37,680 nucleotides of DNA, taken from Acidimicrobiia bacterium (GTDB taxonomy: Bacteria; Actinomycetota; Acidimicrobiia; Acidimicrobiales; CAIXPF01). Made by a program: the position numbers and the translations under genes. Below the pieces are notes generated by a model. It was given only the letters and a program-made list of their open reading frames with translations. It was not told where the DNA came from and did not search any database. The stretch lies in contig CANJRG010000029.1 in the NCBI GenBank assembly GCA_947476745.1, positions 1-37,680 on the forward strand. The letters are read 5' to 3'. This document shows, piece after piece, positions 9,428 to 16,487 of the stretch (its first letter is position 1; each line of letters opens with the position of its first letter).

Positions 9428-9446
9428 CCCCCGGTGCCCCGGGGTC
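9426..9446 (+). terminator. hairpin after the lipoprotein gene
   Basis: GACCCCCGG (9426-9434) pairs with CCGGGGTC (9439-9446) around a 4-nt loop, with one bulged C. It begins on the lipoprotein stop codon. There is no T-run, as is common in high-GC actinobacteria. A 13-bp unit CCCGGGGTCTCGG is partly repeated just downstream. Confidence 0.45.
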
Positions 9447-9523
9447 TCGGCTCCCGGGGTCTCGGCCGGGCCTTGGTGAGCAGCGCTGGCCGGCAGCTCC
9501 GACCAGCCGCCCTGCTGTCGAAC

Positions 9524-9757
9524 TCAGAGGGCGAACAGCGCCTTGGCGGTGAGGCCCATCACCTCGTCGCGGCGGGCCTCGGTCATCGGTGCGCGGGCGT
9601 GACGGACCTCGTCGATGGCCGCAGGTGCGAATCGACGTGGGGATTGTCCGAACCCCACAGGAACCGGTCCTCACCGACGAGGTCGTACTGGGCGTCGATC
9701 GCGCGTTCCGACGGTGTGAACGATCGGTGAGCCACGACCACTGGAGGAACCGCTCTC
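9524..9757 (-). pseudogene. frameshifted C-terminal relic of an amidohydrolase (metal-dependent TIM-barrel hydrolase)
   Basis: On the minus strand, one frame reads SERAIDAQYDLVGEDRFLW and then GSDNPHVDSHL, the C-terminal Asp-bearing motif of amidohydrolase family 2 proteins (usual form GSDxPH). A different frame continues AIDEVRHARAPMTEARRDEV and ends in LTAKALFAL-stop at 9524, which is how such proteins finish. The frames change between about 9651 and 9619, and another change is needed near 9745. The N-terminal two thirds with the metal-binding HxH is absent. Further upstream on the same strand (to about 9928) an open frame shows no recognisable family. I read this as a decayed gene, since the front of the gene is missing as well. 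Confidence 0.7.
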
Positions 9758-9927
9758 CAGAATGAACCCGCGGCGGAACGCCAGCCCCTCGTTGCCCTGC
9801 CGGTCGAGGCCGGCTGCGACGGCCAGACGCGTCAGAACGCGCACGCCCTTCTTCGTGATGGCCGCATACCCCTCGTTCTGCGTGCCGACCAGCGCTGCGG
9901 CCCAGTCGCCCGACCCGCCTGCGAACA

Positions 9928-10161
9928 ATGCAGCCGGCCAAACCGGAGGATCGCATCATCTTCGGTGACCTGACCGACACCGAGGTGACGGCGGTGAAGG
10001 TGGTCATGGTGGTGATGGTGGCGCTCGCCCTCCTGGGAATCGCCGCAGTCATCGTCGGCGTGTTCGGCTCGTTGACGTTTGTTGCGACGGCGGTCGGCGG
10101 CGTCCTGGCCACCATCATCGTGACCGTCGGGTTGTGCGGTCGCACCTCCCGCCCCGCCTAG
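9928..10161 (+). CDS. small two-helix membrane protein, hypothetical
   Basis: A 77-residue frame encodes a polar, acidic start (residues 1-20) followed by two very hydrophobic segments at about 22-45 and 48-70 joined by a short Gly/Ser turn, and a basic tail. That is a helical hairpin in the inner membrane. The ATG at 9928 has no ribosome site, so the true start may differ. It sits between the amidohydrolase relic and the decayed glycosyltransferase copy. The clean hydrophobic pattern makes chance less likely. Function unknown. Confidence 0.5.
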   Translation: MQPAKPEDRIIFGDLTDTEVTAVKVVMVVMVALALLGIAAVIVGVFGSLTFVATAVGGVLATIIVTVGLCGRTSRPA

Positions 10162-10254
10162 GTTTCGTCGCCGTGTCGTCGGGGACGCTGTTCCCATGCA
10201 CGGTCCCCTGCGCTCGCCCGTCGCCGGCGCGTCGTCGCGTGCGAGGTCCGTCCG

Positions 10255-10347
10255 ATGAGCGGTGAGCCATCGGAACTGCCGTTGCGGATCGGGATCATCG
10301 CCCCGGCATGGGTCGCCGTACCCCCGCTGCAATACGCGGGGGAGGGT
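10255..10347 (+). pseudogene. N-terminal remnant of a second GT4 glycosyltransferase
   Basis: From ATG 10255 the frame reads MSGEPSELPLRIGIIAPAWV and then AVPPLQYAGEG, matching the start of the intact glycosyltransferase at 5525 (LRIGIIAPPWV, VPPSQYGG). After about 30 codons the similarity stops and the frame runs into the ribosome site and start of the next remnant, ending at 10382. About 320 codons are missing. Gene order (glycosyltransferase then glycosidase) is the same as in the intact copy, so this is the residue of a duplicated or acquired pair. Confidence 0.8.
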
Positions 10348-10351
10348 GTCG

Positions 10352-10642
10352 ATGGACCAAGGAGCCTGGACCTTCGAGGGTGAGGTCGTGCGTACTGGAC
10401 GGTACGGTGCGCCGATCACGCTGGTGGACGCCGCCGACTTCTGCCTGTCCACCGCCAACGGCGACATTCGGCGCGGTACGCCCCACGGGCTGTTCCTGCT
10501 CGACTCGCGGCTCCTGTGCCAGTTCGAACTGCGGGTCGACGGCGAGGTATTCCACGTCGACGGCCTACCGATGACGCTGACCGTCGATCGTCGGGCCCGG
10601 GAGCCGTTGACCGGGCTACGCGTCGCGCTCGGGCCGGGCTGA
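10352..10642 (+). pseudogene. internally deleted copy of the debranching-type glycosidase
   Basis: This 96-residue in-frame ORF starts at ATG 10352 behind GGGGAGGG. Residues 1-65 match residues 1-65 of the glycosidase at 6626 almost one to one (GRYGAPITLVDAADFCLS, RRGTPHGLFLLDSR). The last 30 residues match its extreme C-terminus (GLPMTLTVDRRAREPLTGL against GLPGSLTLERRAREPMTKL). Some 600 central codons, including the whole catalytic domain, are gone. GTCGACGGCGA occurs at the junction here and near 8628 at the matching place of the intact gene, so deletion between short repeats is likely. The frame is preserved, so a peptide could still be made, but it cannot be an enzyme. Confidence 0.85.
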
Positions 10643-10652
10643 GCGACGCCGG

Positions 10653-11879
10653 TCAGACGATGCCGTCGGCGCGCAGGCGGGCCAGCCGGTCGGCACCCAC
10701 CCCTACCTCGCCGAAGACCTGCTCGGTATGGTCGCCGACCGCCGGGGCCCCGGAGCGCACCGTCGTCGGGGTCCGGGAGAACTTCGCCGCCGGCCCGGTA
10801 ATCGGGAAGACCGACCCGTCCGACTGCGTCGTGGGGATCAGCATGTCCCGCTCGTGCAGGTGAGGATCGGCCGCAGCGTCCCGATAGGTACGGACCGGAG
10901 CGCAGACCACCCCGATCTCGGAGGTAAGGGCAAGCAGTTCGTCGGTGGTTCGGGTGGCGCACCATCGGGCGACCAAGGCGTTGCAAACCGAGCGGTTGGC
11001 CACCCGTTCGGTGTTGGTGGCGAAGCCTGGGGCGGTGGCCAGATCGGGATCACCGACGGCAACCGCCAGTTTCTGCCAGTGGCCGTCGAGCGCCACGCCG
11101 AGGTACACCCAGCCGCCGTCGGCGCACTGGTAATTGTTGCTCGGCACATGGGTGCCGACCTCGTTGCCCCGGCGGGGCTGTTCCATGGCCAGCGCGCCGA
11201 GGGTGAGCTGCCCGCAGGACTGGAACATCAGCGCATCGAGGAGCGCCACGTCGACGTGCTGGCCCTCGCCGGTGAGCCGACGATGGTGTAGCGCCCCCAG
11301 GGCACCGATGGCGCCGTGCAGCCCGGCGAGATCGTCGGCGAGGAAGGTAGGGGCCTTGTTCGGCGGACCGAGGATCGTTCCGTTGAGCGACATCCAGCCG
11401 CCGTACGCCAGCGCCGCAGGGTCGTAGCCCGGCAGCGGTGAGAGCGGACCGTACTGGCCGTACCCGCTGAGCGACACGTAGATGATCGCCGGGTTGGCGG
11501 CCCGGCACTGCTCGTAGCCGATGCCCCAGCCGTCGAGGGTGCCGGGCTTGAAGTTCTGCACCACGATGTCGGTCACGGCGACCAGTTCCATCAGCAGGTC
11601 CACCCCTTCGGGGCGGCGCAGGTCGCAGGTGATGCTGCGCTTGTTGCGGTTGACGGTGGCGTGGGCGTAGGAGATCTCGGTGCCGGGGAGGTTGGGCGGG
11701 AAGTTCGTTCCGCCGGCAGTGCCCGGCAGGTCGACGTGGATCACGTCGCAGCCGAGGTCGCCGAGCACGCACGCGGCCATCGGGCCGGCCCATGCGGTGG
11801 TCAGGTCGAGCACCCGGGTCCCCTCGAGCGGTCCGGTACGGCCCTCGAGGGCCTCACGGTAGAACGCCGTCTTGTCCAT
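10653..11879 (-). CDS. class III (CaiB/BaiF/Frc-type) CoA-transferase
   Basis: This 408-residue protein moves CoA from an acyl-CoA donor to a carboxylic acid, usually the activation step for acid degradation in the cytoplasm. Features seen: VLDLTTAWAGPMAA near the start, LGDLGCDVIHVD, NRNKRSITCDLRRPEG, VVQNFKPG, and LSGYGQYGPLSPLPGYDP, where D153 aligns with the catalytic aspartate of the family. The ATG at 11879 has GGGGAG 9 nt upstream; the frame is open further back but with non-coding composition. It ends 10 nt from the convergent glycosidase relic. Nearby BadI and acyl-CoA dehydrogenase genes on the same strand suggest it could activate an alicyclic acid, which is inference. Confidence 0.87.
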   Translation of the reverse strand: MDKTAFYREALEGRTGPLEGTRVLDLTTAWAGPMAACVLGDLGCDVIHVDLPGTAGGTNFPPNLPGTEISYAHATVNRNKRSITCDLRRPEGVDLLMELVAVTDIVVQNFKPGTLDGWGIGYEQCRAANPAIIYVSLSGYGQYGPLSPLPGYDPAALAYGGWMSLNGTILGPPNKAPTFLADDLAGLHGAIGALGALHHRRLTGEGQHVDVALLDALMFQSCGQLTLGALAMEQPRRGNEVGTHVPSNNYQCADGGWVYLGVALDGHWQKLAVAVGDPDLATAPGFATNTERVANRSVCNALVARWCATRTTDELLALTSEIGVVCAPVRTYRDAAADPHLHERDMLIPTTQSDGSVFPITGPAAKFSRTPTTVRSGAPAVGDHTEQVFGEVGVGADRLARLRADGIV

Positions 11880-12182
11880 CTGCGCAACTCCCCGGTTGTC
11901 GTGTCGGCGGGCGCCAACGGTACCGGTCCCGTCCGCTCGACACCCCACTGCGGACCGGACCCGCCAGCGCTCCCCTCGACCGCCGTCCGGTCGCCACCCG
12001 GCGGACCGTGCCCGACGGACCCGCCCGGTTGTGACCGTCGGCCCTACGCCGCGGTCGGTCCGTGCGGTGAAGTGGTGCCGTCCCCCGGTAACCGGAGCGG
12101 TGATCCCCTCCCGCACGAGGGCCGTCGCGTCGGACGACGCCTGGTCGAGGCCGCAGGGAATCAAGTGGAAGTAGGTGAGCCG
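11880..12182. other. 303-bp divergent intergenic region
   Basis: This separates the CoA-transferase (minus) and Hsp20 (plus) genes and must hold both promoters. I looked for CIRCE (TTAGCACTC-N9-GAGTGCTAA) and HAIR (CTTGAGT-N7-ACTCAAG) heat-shock operators and saw neither. Frames are open but nothing looks coding. Confidence 0.5.
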
Positions 12183-12632
12183 ATGTCCTTGATGAAACGC
12201 TCTCGCCCCGAGTTCGAGTGGCCCGACCTGTCGGAGTGGTTGGCGTCGCGGCGTCTGCCCGACTGGCCGGAGGGCTGGCTGCCGGCCTCCGGCGAGTCTC
12301 TGCTGCGTGTGGAGCAGTTCGAGCGTGACGGTGCACTCGTCGTCCGGGCCGATCTACCCGGGGTCGACCCCGAACATGACGTCGAGGTGACCGTCAGCGA
12401 CCACACCTTGCGTATCAAGGCCGAACGCCACCAGACGCGGGAGCACGAGGCCGGCAAGGGCTACCGCACGGAGTTCCGCTACGGCTCGTTCCTGCGCACC
12501 ATGGCCCTGCCGGCGGGAGCATCGGAGGACGGGGTCGAGGCCAGCTACGCCGATGGCGTGCTCGAAGTGCGTATCCCGGTGCACGCGGGGCTGGCCGGCA
12601 CGAGAACCGTCCCCATCAGCCGCCCGGTCTGA
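12183..12632 (+). CDS. Hsp20/alpha-crystallin small heat-shock protein
   Basis: This 149-residue protein is a typical bacterial small heat-shock protein, an ATP-independent holdase that binds unfolding proteins. The N-terminal arm (1-40) is Trp-rich. The alpha-crystallin domain runs from about 42 to 135 with LVVRADLPGVDPEHDVEVTV, a GSFLRTMALP strand and the closing GVLEVRIP. The C-terminal tail carries VPISRPV, close to the usual I/V-x-I/V anchoring motif. ATG 12183 follows GTAGGTGAG. It stands alone between convergent or divergent neighbours. No known heat-shock operator is visible upstream. Confidence 0.93.
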   Translation: MSLMKRSRPEFEWPDLSEWLASRRLPDWPEGWLPASGESLLRVEQFERDGALVVRADLPGVDPEHDVEVTVSDHTLRIKAERHQTREHEAGKGYRTEFRYGSFLRTMALPAGASEDGVEASYADGVLEVRIPVHAGLAGTRTVPISRPV

Positions 12633-12802
12633 ACCCGGGGCGCCCCTGGTGCTCCCGCACGCGAGCGCGGCCGCCGGCCTCGATGCGACGGTCGCGTGAC
12701 GCTGGGAGCCCCCGGGGTGGCCCGTCGGTGCGGTATCCGGTGAGACCCGTGGCCGGTGCGGCCCGGCCGACCGGACGAGCCCGCCGGGCCGGATGAGCCC
12801 GG

Positions 12803-13960
12803 TCAGGCCGGGACGTTGCGCCGGCCCACCCGGGTACGGGCGATGATGGTCTTCATGATCTGCGCGGTGCCGTCGCCGATCTGGAAGCCGAGCACGTCGC
12901 GCAGCCGTTGCTCCATGATGCCCCGGTCGTAGCCGGCGTGCCCGAACATGAGCAGGCACTCGTGGATGGTGTCGTAGGCGAGGCGTGGGCCCCACCACTT
13001 GACCATCGCGGCCTCGGCGGTGTGGGGCAGGTCGCGGTCCTTCGCCCACAACGCCTGGTAGCACAGCAGGCGGGCGGCCTCGACCTGGGTGTCCAGTTCG
13101 GCGAGGCGGTGCGAGACGCCCTGGAAGGCCGACAGCGGCTGCCCGAAGGCCTCGCGCTGGGTGACGTACTGCCACGTTTCGTCGAGGGCGGCGCGGGCCA
13201 CGGCCAGCACCTGCAACCCGATCAGGGCACGGGAGAAGTCGAAGCCCTGCATCACAGAGACGAAGCCCATGCCCTCGCCACCGAGGCGATGGTCGGCGGG
13301 CACGCCCACACCGTCGAAGAAGATCGAGCCGCGGCCGATGGCCCGCTGGCCATGGCAGTCGAAGCGCGACGTGGTGATGCCGGGCAGATCGAGCGGGACG
13401 AGGAACGCGGTGACGCCCCGCGCGCCGGCCCCGCCGGTGCGGGCGAAGACCACCGCGGCGGCGGACTGATCGGCGGCGGAGATGGACGTCTTCTCGCCGT
13501 CGAGCACGTAGTGATCGCCGACCAGGGTCGCTTTGAGGCTGAGGTTGGCGGCGTCGGATCCGCCCCGGGGCTCGGTCAGGGCCAGGGCCAGCATGATCTC
13601 GCCGGCCGTGAGTTGCTCCAGCCACGGGGTGACCACCGCCGGGTCGCCGTGCTCGAGCAGGATCTGGGCGTTCAGCGAGCCCAGCAGGTTGATGTAGGAC
13701 ATCGACAGGTCGGCGGCGGCGATCTGCTCGTGGATCACCCCGGCTGCGGTGCGGGTCGCTCCCTGGCCGCCCACCGACTCGGGCAGCTCCGGGGCGATCA
13801 GCCCGAGGGCGCCCATCTCCCGCATCAGGTCCCGGTCGAGGGTGCGGGTGCGGTCCCGTTCGGCGAAGCCCGGGGCGATGCGATCTGCGGCGAAACGACC
13901 GGACATCTCGGCGAGCGCCAAGAGGTCCTCGTCGAGGAAGGCGTTGGCTACCACATGCAT
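12803..13960 (-). CDS. aliB: acyl-CoA dehydrogenase, probably cyclohexanecarboxyl-CoA dehydrogenase (AliB-like)
   Basis: This 385-residue flavoprotein has the standard acyl-CoA dehydrogenase order: an N-terminal helical domain, the FAD-binding strand with LALTEPRGGSDAAN, and the C-terminal helical domain with QREAFGQPLSAFQGVSHRLA and DGTAQIMKTIIAR. It would oxidise an acyl-CoA at C2-C3 and pass electrons to ETF. It starts 10 nt after the stop of the BadI-like gene, in the arrangement seen in the Rhodopseudomonas ali/bad cluster, hence the AliB proposal. Oddity: in the usual GGxGYxxE site for the catalytic base the sequence is GHAGYDRGIMEQRLRD, with Gly where Glu normally stands. The family is certain; the substrate is inferred from the neighbour. 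Confidence 0.75.
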   Translation of the reverse strand: MHVVANAFLDEDLLALAEMSGRFAADRIAPGFAERDRTRTLDRDLMREMGALGLIAPELPESVGGQGATRTAAGVIHEQIAAADLSMSYINLLGSLNAQILLEHGDPAVVTPWLEQLTAGEIMLALALTEPRGGSDAANLSLKATLVGDHYVLDGEKTSISAADQSAAAVVFARTGGAGARGVTAFLVPLDLPGITTSRFDCHGQRAIGRGSIFFDGVGVPADHRLGGEGMGFVSVMQGFDFSRALIGLQVLAVARAALDETWQYVTQREAFGQPLSAFQGVSHRLAELDTQVEAARLLCYQALWAKDRDLPHTAEAAMVKWWGPRLAYDTIHECLLMFGHAGYDRGIMEQRLRDVLGFQIGDGTAQIMKTIIARTRVGRRNVPA

Positions 13961-13970
13961 GACGGGTTCC

Positions 13971-14753
13971 TCACTTGGCGTACTTGCGGAAGTCGGGCGT
14001 GCGCTTCTCGTTGAGCGCGTTGACACCCTCGCGTGATTCCTCGGTGTCGTAGTACAGCTTGAGGGCGTACAGGCCCATACCGGCGATCCCCGCCTGGTGG
14101 GCGGTGTCCATGTTGAACGATCGCTTGGCGATGGCCAGTGCGGTGGGGGAGCGGTCGCACAGCTCCTCGCTCCAGGCCTGGACGGTGGCGTCGAGCTCGT
14201 CGGCGGGCACACAGAGGTTTGCCAGGCCCATCTCGACCGCCTCGGGGCCGCTGTAGCGACGGCACAGGTACCAGATCTCCCGGGCCTTCTTCTCGCCCAC
14301 CACCCGGGCCAGGAAGGCGGTGCCGTAGCCGGGGTCGACCGACCCCATCTTCGGACCGACCTGGCCGAGGATGGCCTTGTCCGAGCAGATGGTCAGGTCG
14401 CAGATCGTGGCGAGCACGTTGCCGCCGCCGATGGCGTAGCCCTGCACCCGGGCGATCACCGGCTTGGGGACGTCGCGAATGATGGCGTGCAACGCCTCGA
14501 TCTGCATGCCGATGGTGCCACGGCCGTCGTACTGACCGTCGTGGGCGGACTGGTCGCCGCCGGTGCAGAATGCCCGGTCGCCGGCGCCGGCGAACACGAT
14601 GCAGCCGATCTGGGTGTCCCAGCCTGCCCGGTTGAAGGCGTCGATCAGCTCGTCGCAGGTCCGGGCCCGGAAGGCGTTGAGGACCTCCGGGCGGTTGATG
14701 GTGATCCACGCCACGTGGTTACGGACCTCGTAGAGGACGTCTTGGTAGTCCAT
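13971..14753 (-). CDS. badI: 2-ketocyclohexanecarboxyl-CoA hydrolase (BadI-like ring-cleaving crotonase)
   Basis: At 260 residues it has the length of Rhodopseudomonas BadI, which hydrolyses the ring of 2-ketocyclohexane-1-carboxyl-CoA to give pimeloyl-CoA. Diagnostic phrases: GAGDRAFCTGGDQSAHDG (57-73), QYDGRGTIG (74-82), VPKPVIARVQGYAIGGGNVL, QVGPKMGSVDPGYGTAFLAR (131-150) and RSFNMDTAHQAGIAGMGLYA. These agree with BadI as I remember it over nearly the whole length. The crotonase oxyanion-hole region (GGDQS and GYAIGGG) is intact. MenB, the naphthoate synthase, is the nearest relative, but the HDGxYDGRGT stretch favours BadI. It is the first gene of a two-gene operon with the acyl-CoA dehydrogenase. 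CAGGGG precedes the ATG by 7 nt. Confidence 0.83.
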   Translation of the reverse strand: MDYQDVLYEVRNHVAWITINRPEVLNAFRARTCDELIDAFNRAGWDTQIGCIVFAGAGDRAFCTGGDQSAHDGQYDGRGTIGMQIEALHAIIRDVPKPVIARVQGYAIGGGNVLATICDLTICSDKAILGQVGPKMGSVDPGYGTAFLARVVGEKKAREIWYLCRRYSGPEAVEMGLANLCVPADELDATVQAWSEELCDRSPTALAIAKRSFNMDTAHQAGIAGMGLYALKLYYDTEESREGVNALNEKRTPDFRKYAK

Positions 14754-14874
14754 CGTTTGCCCCTGTCTAAGTGCGCCGGGAGGGTCCGGGTGGTGCTCGA
14801 CCGCCCCCATCGGTTCACCGGCGGCGCCATCACTGCGTCGAAGGCGACAGCAGCTTGCCGTAGGGTACGGAGTC

Positions 14875-14931
14875 ATGGGAGCACGGACAAGCCCGCGCGG
14901 CCCCCTCGACGCCGGGACCGGTGGCCGGTGA
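14875..14931 (+). CDS. possible 18-codon leader ORF of corA
   Basis: ATG 14875 opens an 18-codon frame rich in Gly, Arg and Pro whose TGA (14929-14931) overlaps the GTG start of corA as GTGA. TAGGGT (14861-14866) lies 8 nt before the ATG and could be the -10 box of a leaderless transcript starting at this ATG. Coupled leaders are known for Mg2+ transporters in enteric bacteria, but this peptide has no recognised relative. It may be chance. Confidence 0.3.
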   Translation: MGARTSPRGPLDAGTGGR

Positions 14932-15908
14932 GCGCAGCGGTACGGACGAGGGCCTACCGCGATGGCGCCGTGCTCGCCGAGGGGTTTCCGGTCGTCGAGG
15001 TGTCCGAGTACCTCGCCGATCCCCGGGTCGTGGTCTGGGTCGATTTCTGTGCCCCGGTCGAAGCCGATCTGGTCGAGCTCGCCGACGAGTTGGGCCTGCA
15101 CGACCTGGCGGTCGAGGATGCCCTCAGCCCCCACCAGCGGCCCAAGGTCGACTACTACGACACGCACCTGTTCCTCTCCAGCCACGTCATGCGGCTCGAC
15201 CCCGGCACCGGCGTGCTGGGGACAACGGAGATCGACGCCTTCGTGAACAGCCGCTGGCTGGTGACGGTACGCAAGGACGACAGCTTCGCTCTCGACCCGG
15301 TGCTGCAACGCTGGGACCGGTCGGTGCAGCTCATCGTGCACGGTGGCGGTTTTCTGCTCTACGGGCTGCTCGATGTGATCATCGACAGTTACTTCGAACT
15401 GATCTCGCAGTTCGACGACTACTACGACACGGTGAGCGAGGCATTGTTCTCCGACACCCCGCTGAAGCCGTCGGGCCAACAAATGTGGTTCGAGATGCGC
15501 CGGTCGCTGGTGCGTTTCCACCGGCTGGTGGTGCCCATGCGGGAGGCGATCAGCGGCCTCATGCGTCGCGAGCACCACGCCGTCGACGAGGCGATCTACC
15601 CGTACTTCCAGGACGTCTACGACCATGTCCTGCGGGTCACCGAGTCGACCGATGCCCTCCGGGACCTGGTGAGCACCATCGTGGAGACCAATCTGTCCCT
15701 GCGCGACTATCGCCAGAACCAGGTGATGAAGATGGTGACCAGTTGGGCGGCGATCATCGCCCTGCCCACCCTGATCACCGGCTTCTATGGGATGAACGTG
15801 CCGTTTCCCGGCAACGGGAGGCCCTTCGGCGTGGTCATGGCGGTCGGGCTCATCGTGGTGCTGTCGGTGGCGCTGTACCTGGTGTTCCGCCGGCGCAAGT
15901 GGCTCTGA
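14928..15908 (+). CDS. corA: CorA-family divalent cation transporter
   Basis: This 326-residue protein has a cytoplasmic alpha/beta domain (1-160), a long helical stalk (160-265) and two C-terminal membrane helices (about 269-288 and 301-320). The family signature YGMN at 287-290 closes the first helix and acts as the ion filter of the pentamer. It imports Mg2+ or other divalent ions (Co2+, Ni2+, Zn2+). The last residues are basic (RRRKWL), cytoplasmic as in CorA. GTG 14928 is the first start in frame that gives a normal N-terminus. No clear ribosome site precedes it, but an 18-codon ORF ends on it. Confidence 0.92.
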   Translation: MSAAVRTRAYRDGAVLAEGFPVVEVSEYLADPRVVVWVDFCAPVEADLVELADELGLHDLAVEDALSPHQRPKVDYYDTHLFLSSHVMRLDPGTGVLGTTEIDAFVNSRWLVTVRKDDSFALDPVLQRWDRSVQLIVHGGGFLLYGLLDVIIDSYFELISQFDDYYDTVSEALFSDTPLKPSGQQMWFEMRRSLVRFHRLVVPMREAISGLMRREHHAVDEAIYPYFQDVYDHVLRVTESTDALRDLVSTIVETNLSLRDYRQNQVMKMVTSWAAIIALPTLITGFYGMNVPFPGNGRPFGVVMAVGLIVVLSVALYLVFRRRKWL

Positions 15909-15965
15909 GTACCCGGCTGCCCGGCGGACGCGGGACGCGCTCCGTCACCGGGGCCGGGCCTCGCG

Positions 15966-16487
15966 TCAGGAGCCGCCGATCTCGATGGTGATGGTGCCGC
16001 CGGGATGCAGCGAACACGACCCTTCGATGGTCGCAGCCTCCGAGAACCGTTTGGTCAGCTGCTGGCCGGCGGCGACGGTGAAGGGGCCCACCACGTGGGT
16101 GGCGCGGTCGTTGTTGACCACCACCAGACGGTCGCGCAGCTGGAAGCGCAGGTCGGCGGGGATCAGTTCCACCGCTTCGCCGGCGGCGATCCGTTCGGCG
16201 GTTCCGGCGGGGATGACGATCACCCGGTCGATGCCCACGTCGGCATGCAGCGCCCGGCTGAGCCCGACGGTGGCGCCGAGCACCACCAACGCCACGGCGA
16301 GGTAGATCAGTAGGGTCCGCCGTGGCGACCGATCGGTCTCGCCCGCCGGCAGGGCCCCGGCAACGGGCCCGGTCGGCCCGGTCGGCCCGGTCGGCCCGGT
16401 CGGCCCGGTCGGCCCGGTCGGCCCGGTCGGGTCCTCGGTGCCGGGCTGGTCGTTGTCGGGCGACGGCCGGTTGGCGTCGGTGCTCAC
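15966..16487 (-). CDS. membrane-anchored cupredoxin-like protein with a Thr-Gly-Pro repeat
   Basis: From GTG 16487 the product is 173 residues. Residues 1-20 are polar, then the triplet TGP is repeated seven times, then a single membrane helix (TLLIYLAVALVVLGATVGL) and an outer domain of about 95 residues. That domain has DRLVVVNNDRATHVVGPF and then EGSCSLHPGG, so His, Cys and His occur in the order and spacing of a type 1 copper site in small cupredoxins; the usual Met ligand is not evident. The start overlaps the stop of the methyltransferase gene as GTGA, so they are co-translated. The Gly-Pro run would sit on the cytoplasmic side if the helix is a simple N-in anchor. Copper binding is inference. 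Confidence 0.7.
   Translation of the reverse strand: MSTDANRPSPDNDQPGTEDPTGPTGPTGPTGPTGPTGPTGPVAGALPAGETDRSPRRTLLIYLAVALVVLGATVGLSRALHADVGIDRVIVIPAGTAERIAAGEAVELIPADLRFQLRDRLVVVNNDRATHVVGPFTVAAGQQLTKRFSEAATIEGSCSLHPGGTITIEIGGS
16371..16433 (-). repeat. seven perfect 9-bp tandem repeats encoding Thr-Gly-Pro
   Basis: The plus-strand unit GGTCGGCCC is repeated seven times without a mismatch and is followed by a partial unit. On the coding strand it reads GGG-CCG-ACC, in frame as Gly-Pro-Thr. Copy number can change without breaking the frame. Confidence 0.95.

Noticed and set aside
11880-12182. CIRCE or HAIR heat-shock operator upstream of hsp20
   Set aside because: Neither consensus inverted repeat is present.
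13971-14753. Annotation of the crotonase as MenB (naphthoate synthase)
   Set aside because: The GPKxGSxDxGYG region is shared, but the HDGxYDGRGT stretch, the 260-residue length and the acyl-CoA dehydrogenase partner fit BadI better. No menaquinone genes are nearby.
16371-16433. Tandem repeat considered as a CRISPR-like array
   Set aside because: The unit is 9 bp with no spacers and is in frame inside a protein-coding gene.
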